In this document: positions 9,192 to 16,652 of the stretch, one piece after another
Position numbering within the stretch: position 1 is the stretch's first letter
Layout of the letters: each line of letters starts with the position of its first letter
Translations under genes and position numbers: made by a program
Notes under the pieces: generated by a model
What the model saw: the letters and a program-made list of their open reading frames with translations, nothing else
What the model was told of the DNA's origin: nothing
Database searches by the model: none
Assembly: GCA_017160915.1 (NCBI GenBank)
Contig: JACAWG010000017.1
Span: forward strand, 62,001 to 126,000
Direction of reading: 5' to 3'
Source: Aggregatibacter actinomycetemcomitans
GTDB taxonomy: Bacteria; Pseudomonadota; Gammaproteobacteria; Enterobacterales; Pasteurellaceae
DNA length: 64,000 nt

Positions 9192-10262
9192 GTGAAACGA
9201 ATTCCTTGCATGATTATTCGGGGCGGCACGTCAAAAGGGCTGTACTTTTTAAAACAGGATTTACCCGCCGACATTGCACAACGGGATAAATTTCTCATGA
9301 CTATCATGGGCTCCGGTGATGCCACACAAATAAACGGGCTGGGTGGCGCGACCAGTGTGACGAGCAAAGTGGCGATTGTTTCCAAATCACAACAAGAGGG
9401 AGTGGATTTAGATTATCTTTTTGCGCAGGTAGGCATCGATAAAAAAGTGGTTGATACCGCCCCTTCCTGCGGTAACATTCTTTCCGGTATTATCTGTTTC
9501 GCCGGCGAAAAGGGGTTGATTGAATTGCAAGACGGGATCACCCGCGTGGTAGTGAATAATGTCAATACCGGCAGCATTATCGAAGTCTCGGCAGAAAGCC
9601 CGAATAAACGCCTGAAATACGACGGCAGCGCCGAGGTGTCCGGTGTGCCGGGTTTCGGATCGCCGGTCAATTTGAATTTCAGTCAAATTGAAGGCGCGAA
9701 AACCGGTAAAATTTTTCCCACCGGCAACAAACAGGATGACATTAACGGTTATCGCGTCACCTGCATTGATGTTGCCATGCCGATGGTGCTGTTTAACGCT
9801 GCCGATTTAGGTTTAACGGGCAAAGAAACGAAAGCGGAGCTGGACGCAAACCGCGCCTTATTTGATATTATCGAACCGATCCGACGCAAGGCGGGGGAAT
9901 TGATGGGCTTGGGCGATGTGTCGGGAAAAGTGATTCCGAAAATCGGCATTCTTTCCCCGCCGAGCGGCAAAGGCAATATTACTTCCCGCTATTTCGTGCC
10001 GGATAAATGCCACGCCAGCCACGCAGTAACCGGTTCGATTTGTGTATCTGCCGCCGCCAAAATTGACGGAACGGTTGCCTCCGCATTGTATCAAGACACG
10101 GGAAGCGTGGTGACGATCGAACACCCGTCCGGTTTTATCAGCGTGGATATTGAATGCGAGCCTGACGGCGACAGTTACAAATTCACCCGCGCCGCACTTG
10201 TGCGCACGGCACGTCCGTTGATGATAGGTGAGGTGTATTATGATGAAAGTTTAATGGATTAG
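9192..10262 (+). CDS. PrpF/AcnD-accessory family isomerase (putative aconitate isomerase)
   Basis: Member of the PrpF family (diaminopimelate-epimerase fold), whose characterised members shift double bonds or cis/trans geometry in aconitate-like acids. I chose GTG at 9192 (356 residues, VKRIPCMIIRGGTSKG...) because AGGAG lies 6 bases upstream and the RIP-x-MIRGGTSKG opening is where the family begins. The catalytic-type cysteine occurs in APSCGN near residue 93, and a second conserved GKGNIT segment is present downstream. Next to acnB and a carboxylate carrier, conversion of trans- to cis-aconitate is the most economical role. A 4-oxalomesaconate tautomerase-like role cannot be excluded. The gene ends in a strong uptake-sequence dyad. 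Confidence 0.85.
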   Translation: MKRIPCMIIRGGTSKGLYFLKQDLPADIAQRDKFLMTIMGSGDATQINGLGGATSVTSKVAIVSKSQQEGVDLDYLFAQVGIDKKVVDTAPSCGNILSGIICFAGEKGLIELQDGITRVVVNNVNTGSIIEVSAESPNKRLKYDGSAEVSGVPGFGSPVNLNFSQIEGAKTGKIFPTGNKQDDINGYRVTCIDVAMPMVLFNAADLGLTGKETKAELDANRALFDIIEPIRRKAGELMGLGDVSGKVIPKIGILSPPSGKGNITSRYFVPDKCHASHAVTGSICVSAAAKIDGTVASALYQDTGSVVTIEHPSGFISVDIECEPDGDSYKFTRAALVRTARPLMIGEVYYDESLMD

Positions 10263-10275
10263 ATTTGGAATGTAT

Positions 10276-10330
10276 AAAGTGCGGTGGGTTTTCACGATAA
10301 AAAACGTTGCGAAAACCCACCGCACTTTTT
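10276..10330. terminator. Paired uptake-sequence dyad terminator
   Basis: Perfect 18-base arms (10276-10293 and 10311-10328) begin and end with the uptake word AAAGTGCGGT and its complement. A T run follows. It is 14 bases past the PrpF-family stop codon and should terminate the transporter operon. Confidence 0.85.
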
Positions 10331-10349
10331 CATTCAATGATCAAATTTA

Positions 10350-10384
10350 ACAACGCCGACCCTGCTGGGATTTCATGGTGTTGT
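10350..10384. repeat. Imperfect inverted repeat upstream of RhuM-Fic gene
   Basis: ACAACGCC at 10350-10357 can pair with GGTGTTGT at 10377-10384 (one G-U pair), with a GC-rich loop. It stands out from the AT-rich surroundings in the 10331-10540 spacer, which also holds a single uptake word near 10453. No function is assigned. Confidence 0.35.
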
Positions 10385-10540
10385 ATCTTTTCTCTGAAGG
10401 TAAATTTTTATTAAACAAAAAAATGTGAATTTTGCGATCTGCGTAGCGATTTAAGTGCGGTCATCTTTTTCGGTGTTTTGCTTTTCTGATAATCTATTGT
10501 TGATTATATTGAGTCGGTTTATGGCACAAGGATTAATTCA

Positions 10541-11533
10541 ATGAATAACCAAATTCAGATTTATACCAGTCAGGACGGGAAAGTTTCGTTAACCGTGTCT
10601 TTTGAGAAGGAGACGGTTTGGCTTACACAAGCTCAGATGGCAGAGTTGTTTGACAAAGATGTCAGAACAATTAACGAACATATTAGAAATATTTATGCGG
10701 AGAATGAATTAGAGCAAGATCCAACTATCCGGAAATTCCGGATAGTTCGTCAGGAAGGATTAAGGAAGGTTAATCGACAAATTGAACATTACAACCTTGA
10801 TGTCATTATTTCTGTAGGGTATAGGGTTAAATCTCAGCGAGGTGTGCAGTTCCGCCAATGGGCTACACAAACCTTGAAGCAATATTTGGTGCAGGGTTAC
10901 GCATTAAATGAGCGACGCTTACAAGAACGAGGCATTGAATTTAAACAAGTCATAGGCTTGCTTGGGCAGACATTAAGCAATCAATCGTTGTTATCTGATG
11001 AAGGCAAAGCCGTATTATCGGTTGTGCAGGATTATGCTCGAAGTTGGAGTTTGTTACAAGCTTACGATGAGCAAAGTCTAACGGCGAATCAGCATAAGCA
11101 AAATAATATGGTTTCGTTGGTGTTGGATGGCGTATTGCAGGCAATTTCCCAATTAAAACGGGCATTAGTGGAAAAAGGGGAAGCAACGGCGTTATTTGGA
11201 CAACAACGAAATTCCGGTTTAGCTTCCGCCATTGCAACGATTGAACAGGGATTCGGTGATACGCTTTTTTATCCGAATATTGCCAGCCGCGCGGCGAATT
11301 TATTGTATTTTATTATCAAAAATCATCCGTTGACCGATGGCAATAAACGCACGGGATCTTTCCTGTTTTTATGGTATTTGCGATTGAATCAACACTTATT
11401 GGCAAAGCCGGTAGAACAGTTAATTAATGATAATACCTTAGTGGCATTGGCATTGCTTGTGGCGGAAAGTTTGCCTGAACAGAAAGAACTCATGATTAAG
11501 TTGATTGAGCATTTTATTTTGCTAAAAAGCTAG
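10541..11533 (+). CDS. RhuM-family protein fused to a Fic/Doc domain
   Basis: A 330-residue two-part protein. Residues 1 to about 130 match the RhuM (virulence RhuM) family: a WLTQAQMAELF helix-turn-helix-like opening, then IEHYNLDVIISVGYRV and FRQWAT. Residues about 160-330 are a Fic/Doc domain with the signature HPLTDGNKRTGS at 262-273. The lysine where AMP-transferring Fic enzymes usually have glycine resembles the Doc toxin signature, so phosphoryl transfer rather than AMPylation is possible. No antitoxin-like partner lies next to it, and I saw no (S/T)xxxE(G/N) inhibitory motif. A 25-base palindrome lies inside the gene at 10723-10747. The target and the RhuM function are unknown. Confidence 0.85.
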   Translation: MNNQIQIYTSQDGKVSLTVSFEKETVWLTQAQMAELFDKDVRTINEHIRNIYAENELEQDPTIRKFRIVRQEGLRKVNRQIEHYNLDVIISVGYRVKSQRGVQFRQWATQTLKQYLVQGYALNERRLQERGIEFKQVIGLLGQTLSNQSLLSDEGKAVLSVVQDYARSWSLLQAYDEQSLTANQHKQNNMVSLVLDGVLQAISQLKRALVEKGEATALFGQQRNSGLASAIATIEQGFGDTLFYPNIASRAANLLYFIIKNHPLTDGNKRTGSFLFLWYLRLNQHLLAKPVEQLINDNTLVALALLVAESLPEQKELMIKLIEHFILLKS

Positions 11534-11554
11534 TGTGCAAATTTCAGAATAAAT

Positions 11555-11598
11555 AAAAGTGCGGTGAAAATTCTCTGTGTTTTTTCACCGCACTTTTT
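11555..11598. terminator. Paired uptake-sequence dyad terminator (RhuM-Fic/ybhK)
   Basis: AAAAGTGCGGTGAAAA at 11555-11570 pairs exactly with TTTTCACCGCACTTTT at 11582-11597, ending in T and A runs on both strands. It lies between the convergent RhuM-Fic gene and ybhK. Confidence 0.85.
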
Positions 11599-12566
11599 TA
11601 GATATTAATGGCTTCCAAATGCTCTTCGTAGTCGTGCGATTCCAGCAATTCACCCAATAGTTCGTCAATGGCGGAGCAGAGGAGGGCGCGGTCGTGGCGG
11701 TAGGTGATGTCGTCGGCGTTGAGGCGACCGGCGAGGATTTTAATGTCGTGCAGATTTTCCGGTGCGTTGTCGAAGGGCACAATGGCGGCATCAATGATCG
11801 GTTTACCGACGGTGTCGTTAATCCAGTGAATACGATCGGCAAGGGAAAGTCTTGCAGCAGGGCTGCGTTCGACGCCGAGGTTATCAATAAAAATTTTCCT
11901 GGCTTGGCTTTGTTGTAATTGTTCGATGACTTCGGGCAAGAGAATCGGCGGCAGAATACTGGTTAAAAAACTGCCGGGTCCGAATAAAATGACTTCCGCT
12001 TCTTTTAGCGCGCTAATGGCTTCCGGTGTGGCTTGCACATAGGGAACAAGAAAAATGGATTTTGGCAGTTCGGTTAAGCTGTCCACGCTCACTTCGCCTA
12101 CCACGCTGGCGCCGCTGCCTGAAATGGCGGCGAGATGCACAGGCTGTTCCGACATCGGCACAATGAAGGATTTAACATCAAGCAAATCACGAATCAGATT
12201 AACGGCTTCCATCGGGCGAATATGCAAATCTTCCAAGGCTTTTAGCATCAAATTGCCGAGATTGTGTCCCGCCAATTCGCCGTTGCCGCTGAAACGATAT
12301 TCAAACAAGGCGGAGGCGGTGCTCGGTTGTATGATGATTTGATTTAAACAATTGCGTAAATCGCCCCAGGCAATGCCGCCTTGATCACTGCGAATGCGTC
12401 CCGTGGAACCGCCGTTATCGGTGGTGGTAACAATGGCGGTGAGGCGCTCGTTCATAAAACTTAAGGCTGACATGACCCGACCTAATCCGTGTCCTCCGCC
12501 AATCGCCACGATTTTTTTAATTTTGCTCAGATTTTCGTGTTGTTGATAGCCGTTAAAGTCCGCCAT
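11598..12566 (-). CDS. ybhK: YvcK/YbhK-family gluconeogenesis-factor-like protein (CofD-like)
   Basis: A 322-residue cytosolic protein of the CofD/YvcK family with the opening IKKIVAIGGGHGLGRVM, followed by TDNGGSTGRIR and DLRN...EYRFSG, all typical of YvcK/YbhK. In Bacillus, YvcK binds UDP-sugars and affects carbon metabolism and cell shape; the activity of the gamma-proteobacterial version is not settled. It is a little longer than E. coli YbhK (302) because of about 16 extra N-terminal residues. The position next to moaA, divergently here, matches the ybhK-moaA adjacency in E. coli. Confidence 0.9.
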   Translation of the reverse strand: MADFNGYQQHENLSKIKKIVAIGGGHGLGRVMSALSFMNERLTAIVTTTDNGGSTGRIRSDQGGIAWGDLRNCLNQIIIQPSTASALFEYRFSGNGELAGHNLGNLMLKALEDLHIRPMEAVNLIRDLLDVKSFIVPMSEQPVHLAAISGSGASVVGEVSVDSLTELPKSIFLVPYVQATPEAISALKEAEVILFGPGSFLTSILPPILLPEVIEQLQQSQARKIFIDNLGVERSPAARLSLADRIHWINDTVGKPIIDAAIVPFDNAPENLHDIKILAGRLNADDITYRHDRALLCSAIDELLGELLESHDYEEHLEAINI

Positions 12567-12800
12567 TTTATTTTCCTTTATTTTCTTTTTGGCAATGGTA
12601 ACGATTTATTTTTGTTCGTTAGTTTATAATTATTATGGGGTAGATAAATACCGTTTTATTGTTATTTTTCTATCGTTATGTAATTTGTTATATAATTGAT
12701 TTTAAAGAATTTTGTTATTTTATAATCTAGATCAAATTAATTGATTGCAATTGCCGAATTTAATCTTTTACAATACAAAAAACTTAATTTAACGCATATA
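12567..12800. promoter_or_regulatory. AT-rich divergent promoter region ybhK/moaA
   Basis: No gene seen. On the plus strand TTGCAA (12745-12750) and TACAAT (12769-12774), 18 bases apart, form a plausible moaA promoter that would start transcription near 12781, just before the riboswitch. A perfect palindrome, ATCAA-ATTAA-TTGAT at 12731-12745, overlaps it. TATAAT-like stretches near 12625 could serve ybhK on the other strand. Confidence 0.5.
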
Positions 12801-12926
12801 ACTCCGAGCTTACTTAACCTACGTTTTGGTCTCAAAATAGGGTGGTAATGCCAATAATACGCCGTCCGTATTATTCAGGGATACGTTGGAAACGATTTAT
12901 CCTCTCCGTTTTTAGAAAGGTGTCAA
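12801..12926 (+). ncRNA. Probable molybdenum-cofactor (Moco) riboswitch, moaA leader
   Basis: The moaA leader is strongly structured, in the place where E. coli has the Moco RNA motif. Visible helices are CCTA...TAGG (12818-12842) with inner TTTT/AAAA, AATAATAC/GTATTATT (12853-12875), and GGATA...TATCC closing CGT...ACG around 12880-12902. The end of the leader, AGAAAGGTGT just before the ATG, resembles the ribosome-binding end of the E. coli motif and would be gated by folding. Identification rests on position, architecture and remembered resemblance, not on a covariance-model match. Confidence 0.75.
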
Positions 12927-13940
12927 ATGCAAACCATTCCAATCAAAAATGTTGGGGCGACTCAATTAGTTGATTCGTTCCAACGTGCATATTACTATTT
13001 GCGACTGTCAATTACCGATGTATGTAATTTCCGTTGCAACTACTGCCTGCCTGACGGTTATCAACCGGAACCCAACAAGCCGAGCTTTTTAACCTTGGAT
13101 GAAATTCGTCGTTTGGTGCACAGCTTCGGCATTATGGGAACGGAAAAAGTACGCATCACCGGCGGTGAACCGACTTTACGCAAAGACTTTCTCGCTATCG
13201 CCGAAACGATCAGCCAAATTGAGGGCATTAAACAAATTGCCTTGACCACCAACGGCTTCCGTTTACTGAAAGACGTTGAGCACTGGAAAAATGCCGGCAT
13301 CACATCCATTAATGTAAGTGTTGACAGCTTGGATGCCAGAATGTTCCAACGGATTACCGGCGTAGATAAATTTGATGACATTATGCGCGGCATTGATCGC
13401 GCTTTTGAATGCGGCTATCAAAAAATCAAAGTGAATTCCGTGCTAATGAAAGATTTAAATGACAAGGATTTTTCCGGTTTTCTGGCGTGGATTAAAGACA
13501 AACCCATTCAAATGCGTTTTATCGAATTAATGCAAACCGGCGAGATGAATGCTTTCTTTCAAAAACATCATTTATCCGGGCAGATTCTGGAACAGAAATT
13601 ACTGCGCTCAGGTTGGCAGCTACAGATGAAAAATCGCTCTGATGGTCCGGCAAAAGTGTTTCGCCATCCTGATTATGTGGGCGAAATCGGTTTAATTATG
13701 CCTTATGAGAAAAATTTCTGCGCCAGCTGTAACCGTTTACGGGTTTCCGCCAAAGGGAAATTGCACCTTTGTTTATTCGGCGAAGAAGGCATCGAATTAC
13801 GCGATTTGTTACAATCCGATGAACAGCAAATCCTTTTGCAATCAAGAATTTTCTCTGCGTTACAAGGTAAGCGTGAACATCATTATCTGCACATCGGCGA
13901 TAGTGGCGTGCGCAATCATTTGGCAAGTATCGGCGGTTAA
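12927..13940 (+). CDS. moaA: GTP 3',8-cyclase MoaA (radical SAM)
   Basis: First enzyme of molybdenum-cofactor synthesis: it converts GTP to 3',8-cyclo-GTP, which MoaC turns into cyclic pyranopterin monophosphate. Of 337 residues. The radical-SAM cluster is CNFRCNYC (C33, C37, C40). The C-terminal substrate cluster is CASC plus C282 (C265, C268). The protein ends in the essential Gly-Gly. GGEPT of the SAM site is present near residue 80. It heads moaA-moaC-moaD-moaE behind a probable Moco riboswitch. As a product user, TorZ lies in the same window. There is no moaB between moaA and moaC, unlike E. coli. Confidence 0.98.
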   Translation: MQTIPIKNVGATQLVDSFQRAYYYLRLSITDVCNFRCNYCLPDGYQPEPNKPSFLTLDEIRRLVHSFGIMGTEKVRITGGEPTLRKDFLAIAETISQIEGIKQIALTTNGFRLLKDVEHWKNAGITSINVSVDSLDARMFQRITGVDKFDDIMRGIDRAFECGYQKIKVNSVLMKDLNDKDFSGFLAWIKDKPIQMRFIELMQTGEMNAFFQKHHLSGQILEQKLLRSGWQLQMKNRSDGPAKVFRHPDYVGEIGLIMPYEKNFCASCNRLRVSAKGKLHLCLFGEEGIELRDLLQSDEQQILLQSRIFSALQGKREHHYLHIGDSGVRNHLASIGG

Positions 13941-13992
13941 TCCCCGCCGATTTTGAAAAACATCAAGAAAATCAACCGCACTTTTAATTATC

Positions 13993-14475
13993 ATGACCAC
14001 ATTTACTCACATTAATTCCCATGGGGAAGCCAATATGGTGGACGTTTCCGCCAAAGCCGAAACCGTCCGTGAAGCCCGCGCCGAGGCCTATGTTCGTATG
14101 GCGCCCGAAACCCTACAAATGATCCTGTCCGGTCAGCATCACAAAGGCGATGTGTTCGCCACCGCCCGCATTGCCGGCATTCAAGCGGCAAAACGCACGT
14201 GGGAATTGATTCCCTTGTGTCATCCGTTGTTGCTTTCGAAAGTTGAAGTGAGTTTAACGGCACTTCCTGAAACCAATCAGGTGCGTATTGAAAGCCTGTG
14301 CAAATTAACCGGTAAAACGGGCGTGGAAATGGAAGCCTTAACCGCGGCGAGCGTTGCGGCATTGACGATTTACGATATGTGCAAAGCGGTGCAAAAGGAT
14401 ATGGTGATTGAAACCGTACGCTTGCTGGAAAAGTGCGGTGGAAAATCCGGGCATTTTATCGCGGAGGAAAAATAA
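13993..14475 (+). CDS. moaC: Cyclic pyranopterin monophosphate synthase MoaC
   Basis: Second step of molybdenum-cofactor synthesis, acting on the MoaA product. At 160 residues it matches E. coli MoaC (161). Family landmarks: [16 protein letters not shown] near the N-terminus, [15 protein letters not shown], and [26 protein letters not shown] with the catalytic lysine region. The ATG at 13993 has no clear Shine-Dalgarno sequence; an uptake word occupies that place, so translation may depend on coupling. The stop codon overlaps the moaD start (TAATG). Confidence 0.98.
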   Translation: MTTFTHINSHGEANMVDVSAKAETVREARAEAYVRMAPETLQMILSGQHHKGDVFATARIAGIQAAKRTWELIPLCHPLLLSKVEVSLTALPETNQVRIESLCKLTGKTGVEMEALTAASVAALTIYDMCKAVQKDMVIETVRLLEKCGGKSGHFIAEEK

Positions 14476-14720
14476 TGTTACGCGTTTTATTTTTTGCGCA
14501 AACCCGAGAATTAATCGGCTTGGATTTTATTGAAGTGGAAGGCGATTTCAAAACGGCAGAAGATGTACGTCAACACTTAGCCGCGAAAGGCGATAAATGG
14601 GCGTTGGCATTGCAATCGGATAAATTATTGATTGCCATAAATCAAACTCTGATGTCGCCGCAAAGTGCGGTCAAAAATGGCGATGAAATTGCGTTTTTCC
14701 CGCCGGTCACCGGAGGCTAA
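14475..14720 (+). CDS. moaD: Molybdopterin synthase small subunit MoaD
   Basis: Ubiquitin-like sulfur carrier of molybdopterin synthase, 81 residues, ending in the required Gly-Gly (PVTGG) that is adenylated and thiocarboxylated. GGAGG at 14464-14468 precedes the ATG, which overlaps the moaC stop as TAATG. An uptake word lies inside the gene (near 14660) and is read as QSAV. The two terminal glycine codons GGA-GGC are also the ribosome-binding site of moaE. Confidence 0.97.
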   Translation: MLRVLFFAQTRELIGLDFIEVEGDFKTAEDVRQHLAAKGDKWALALQSDKLLIAINQTLMSPQSAVKNGDEIAFFPPVTGG

Positions 14721-15176
14721 ATGGACGATATTCAGATTTCCGTGCAGGAACAGCCTTTCGATCAGAATGCGGTATATCGTTGGTTAAGTGAGCAACATTC
14801 GGTAGGCGCTGCAGTGATTTTTGTGGGCAAAGTGCGTGACATGAATTTAGGGGATGAAGTCAGCAGTTTGTATTTGGAACATTATCCCGCCATGACTCAT
14901 AAGGCGTTGTTGGATATTGCGCAACAGGCAAAAGTGCGGTGGGATTTGCAGAAGATTTCCATTATTCATCGGGTCGGCTTACTGCATACGGGCGATGAAA
15001 TCGTACTGGTAGGAACCGCGTCGGCACACCGTGGTGATGCTTATCATGCCAATGAATTCATTATGGATTATTTAAAAACCAAAGCGCCTTTTTGGAAAAA
15101 GGAACAAACGGAAAAAGGCGAGCGTTGGATTGAAGGACGCGATAGCGATTATGCCGCTGCCGATAAATGGAAATAA
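14721..15176 (+). CDS. moaE: Molybdopterin synthase catalytic subunit MoaE
   Basis: Large subunit that transfers two sulfurs from MoaD thiocarboxylate to cyclic pyranopterin monophosphate. 151 residues, standard length. Family signatures VGKVRD, LEHYPAM, HRVG.L..GD.IVLV and the lysine-rich KTKAPFWKKE active-site segment are all present. The ATG follows the moaD stop with no gap. The gene closes the moa operon and is followed by a terminator hairpin at 15203. Confidence 0.98.
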   Translation: MDDIQISVQEQPFDQNAVYRWLSEQHSVGAAVIFVGKVRDMNLGDEVSSLYLEHYPAMTHKALLDIAQQAKVRWDLQKISIIHRVGLLHTGDEIVLVGTASAHRGDAYHANEFIMDYLKTKAPFWKKEQTEKGERWIEGRDSDYAAADKWK

Positions 15177-15202
15177 GCCTGAACCTATTTTATCCCTAAC
15201 GG

Positions 15203-15240
15203 AAAAATCCCTGATTTCTTCATGAAACGGGGATTTTTTT
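15203..15240 (+). terminator. Rho-independent terminator of moa operon
   Basis: AAAATCCC and GGGATTTT arms around a loop of about 17 bases, followed by a T run, 27 bases after the moaE stop. Confidence 0.8.
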
Positions 15241-15279
15241 TCGGGCTGAACGTAAAATCTCGTGGTTTTCTTGGAAAAG

Positions 15280-15312
15280 AACGGTCGCTTTATGCTAGAA
15301 TAGGCGACCGTT
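15280..15312 (+). promoter_or_regulatory. sspA promoter within an inverted repeat
   Basis: AACGGTCGC (15280-15288) and GCGACCGTT (15304-15312) are perfect inverted arms. Between them is an extended -10 box, TGCTAGAAT (15293-15301), about 75 bases before the sspA ATG. A hairpin flanking a -10 box could be a regulator site, or the right arm plus T run could be a second terminator. Confidence 0.55.
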
Positions 15313-15376
15313 TTTCTTGGTATCGGGTGATACCAATTGAATATTTTAAAATTATTTTGAGTCGTCGGAGGAATAG

Positions 15377-16018
15377 ATGACAAGTTCTGCAAATAAACGT
15401 TCTGTAATGACGCTATTTTCAAACAAAACCGATATTTATTGCCACCAAGTGCGCATCGTATTAGCAGAGAAAGGCGTAGCTTATGAAACGGAAATTGTGG
15501 ATCAGCAAGTATTATCAGAAGATTTAATGGAACTTAATCCGTATGGTACCTTGCCGACTTTAGTTGATCGTGATCTCGTCTTATTTAATTCCCGCATTAT
15601 TATGGAATACCTGGATGAACGTTTTCCGCATCCGCCGTTAATGCCGGTTTATCCTGTTGCGCGCGGTAAAAGTCGTTTATTAATGTTACGCATTGAACAG
15701 GATTGGTATCCAACCTTAGAAAAAGCACAATATGACTTATCCGAAGCAGAGCGCGCCGCTGCATTGAAGCAATTGAAAGAAGAAATTCTTGCCGTTGCGC
15801 CGATTTTTAATCAAAACACTTACTTTATGAGCGACGAATTTAGCTTAATCGACTGCTACATGGCGCCGTTATTATGGCGTATGCAGGAATTAGGCGTAGA
15901 ATTCAGCGGTGCCGGCAGCAAAGCGATTAAAGCCTATATGACACGTGTCTTTGAGCGGGATTCTTTCCTGCAATCCGTGGGCGAATTAGCGCCGAAAAAT
16001 CTCATGGATGAAAAATAA
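15377..16018 (+). CDS. sspA: Stringent starvation protein A
   Basis: RNA-polymerase-associated global regulator with a glutathione-S-transferase fold but no transferase activity. 213 residues against 212 in E. coli. The thioredoxin-like N-terminal half (YCHQVRIVLAEKGV) and the ESR-type segment (FNSRIIMEYLDERFPHPPLMP) are well conserved, and the helical C-terminal domain follows. GGAGG lies 5 bases before the ATG. sspB follows after 11 bases in the usual sspAB operon. Confidence 0.97.
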   Translation: MTSSANKRSVMTLFSNKTDIYCHQVRIVLAEKGVAYETEIVDQQVLSEDLMELNPYGTLPTLVDRDLVLFNSRIIMEYLDERFPHPPLMPVYPVARGKSRLLMLRIEQDWYPTLEKAQYDLSEAERAAALKQLKEEILAVAPIFNQNTYFMSDEFSLIDCYMAPLLWRMQELGVEFSGAGSKAIKAYMTRVFERDSFLQSVGELAPKNLMDEK

Positions 16019-16029
16019 TAGGTCATCCC

Positions 16030-16491
16030 ATGGAATATAAATCCTCACCGAAACGCCCTTATTTATTAAGGGCTTATTACGATTGGTTAATTGATAATGA
16101 CTTCACGCCGTATTTGGTGGTAGATGCCACCTATTGGGGCGTAAAAGTGCCGGTGGAGTATGTCAAAGACGGGCAAATCGTTTTGAATTTGTCTGCCAAT
16201 GCCACCGGGAATTTGCAGTTAACCAATGATTTTATTCAATTTAACGCGCGTTTTCGTGGTGTGCCTCAAGATATTTATATTCCCCTTGGCGCCGCATTAG
16301 CGATTTATGCCCGTGAAAATGGTGACGGTGTGATGTTTGAGCCCGAAGCCGCTTATGAGCATCCAGAACAGGCGGAAGAACAACCGATAAGTTTTGAAAA
16401 TGCCGTAGATAAAATGGAGCAAAAGGATAAATCGGATAAACCGAAATCCACCGAGAAAAAATCAACCTCCCATTTACGCATTGTAAAATAG
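16030..16491 (+). CDS. sspB: ClpXP protease specificity-enhancing factor SspB
   Basis: Adaptor that delivers ssrA-tagged proteins to ClpXP. 153 residues: a folded substrate-binding domain (about 1-110; KRPYLLRAYYDWLIDNDFTPYL), a flexible acidic linker, and the C-terminal ClpX-binding peptide HLRIVK, equivalent to the XB motif of E. coli. It is co-transcribed with sspA and ends at a compact terminator. Confidence 0.97.
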   Translation: MEYKSSPKRPYLLRAYYDWLIDNDFTPYLVVDATYWGVKVPVEYVKDGQIVLNLSANATGNLQLTNDFIQFNARFRGVPQDIYIPLGAALAIYARENGDGVMFEPEAAYEHPEQAEEQPISFENAVDKMEQKDKSDKPKSTEKKSTSHLRIVK

Positions 16492-16521
16492 TTGTTCGAT
16501 CATCAAATCAAAAACACGGAA

Positions 16522-16550
16522 AAAAGATACCGCACTTTGGTATCTTTTTT
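16522..16550 (+). terminator. sspAB terminator containing an uptake core
   Basis: AAAAGATACC (16522-16531) pairs with GGTATCTTTT (16539-16548), and T residues follow. The loop carries most of an uptake word (CGCACTT). Confidence 0.85.
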
Positions 16551-16604
16551 GTTATTGGGAAAATAAAAGTGCGGTCGTTTTTTTCAGCGTTTTTAAAGAT
16601 ATAA

Positions 16605-16639
16605 AAAAATCGCTTTGCTAGCTAAACAAGGCGATTTTT
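16605..16639 (-). terminator. asnS terminator
   Basis: AAAAATCGC (16605-16613) and GCGATTTTT (16631-16639) form a stem that on the minus strand follows the asnS stop by 13 bases and ends in a T run. Its plus-strand reading also ends in T residues, so it may act both ways. Confidence 0.8.
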
Positions 16640-16652
16640 CGTTTGCGATAAA

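Noticed and set aside
10350-10384. tRNA or tRNA fragment upstream of the RhuM-Fic gene
   Set aside because: The GC-rich CCCTGCTGGGATTT string recalls tRNA arms, but no cloverleaf, acceptor stem or T-loop can be built.
12731-12745. ATCAA-ATTAA-TTGAT as an FNR box at moaA
   Set aside because: The half-sites are in the opposite orientation and spacing to TTGAT-N4-ATCAA.
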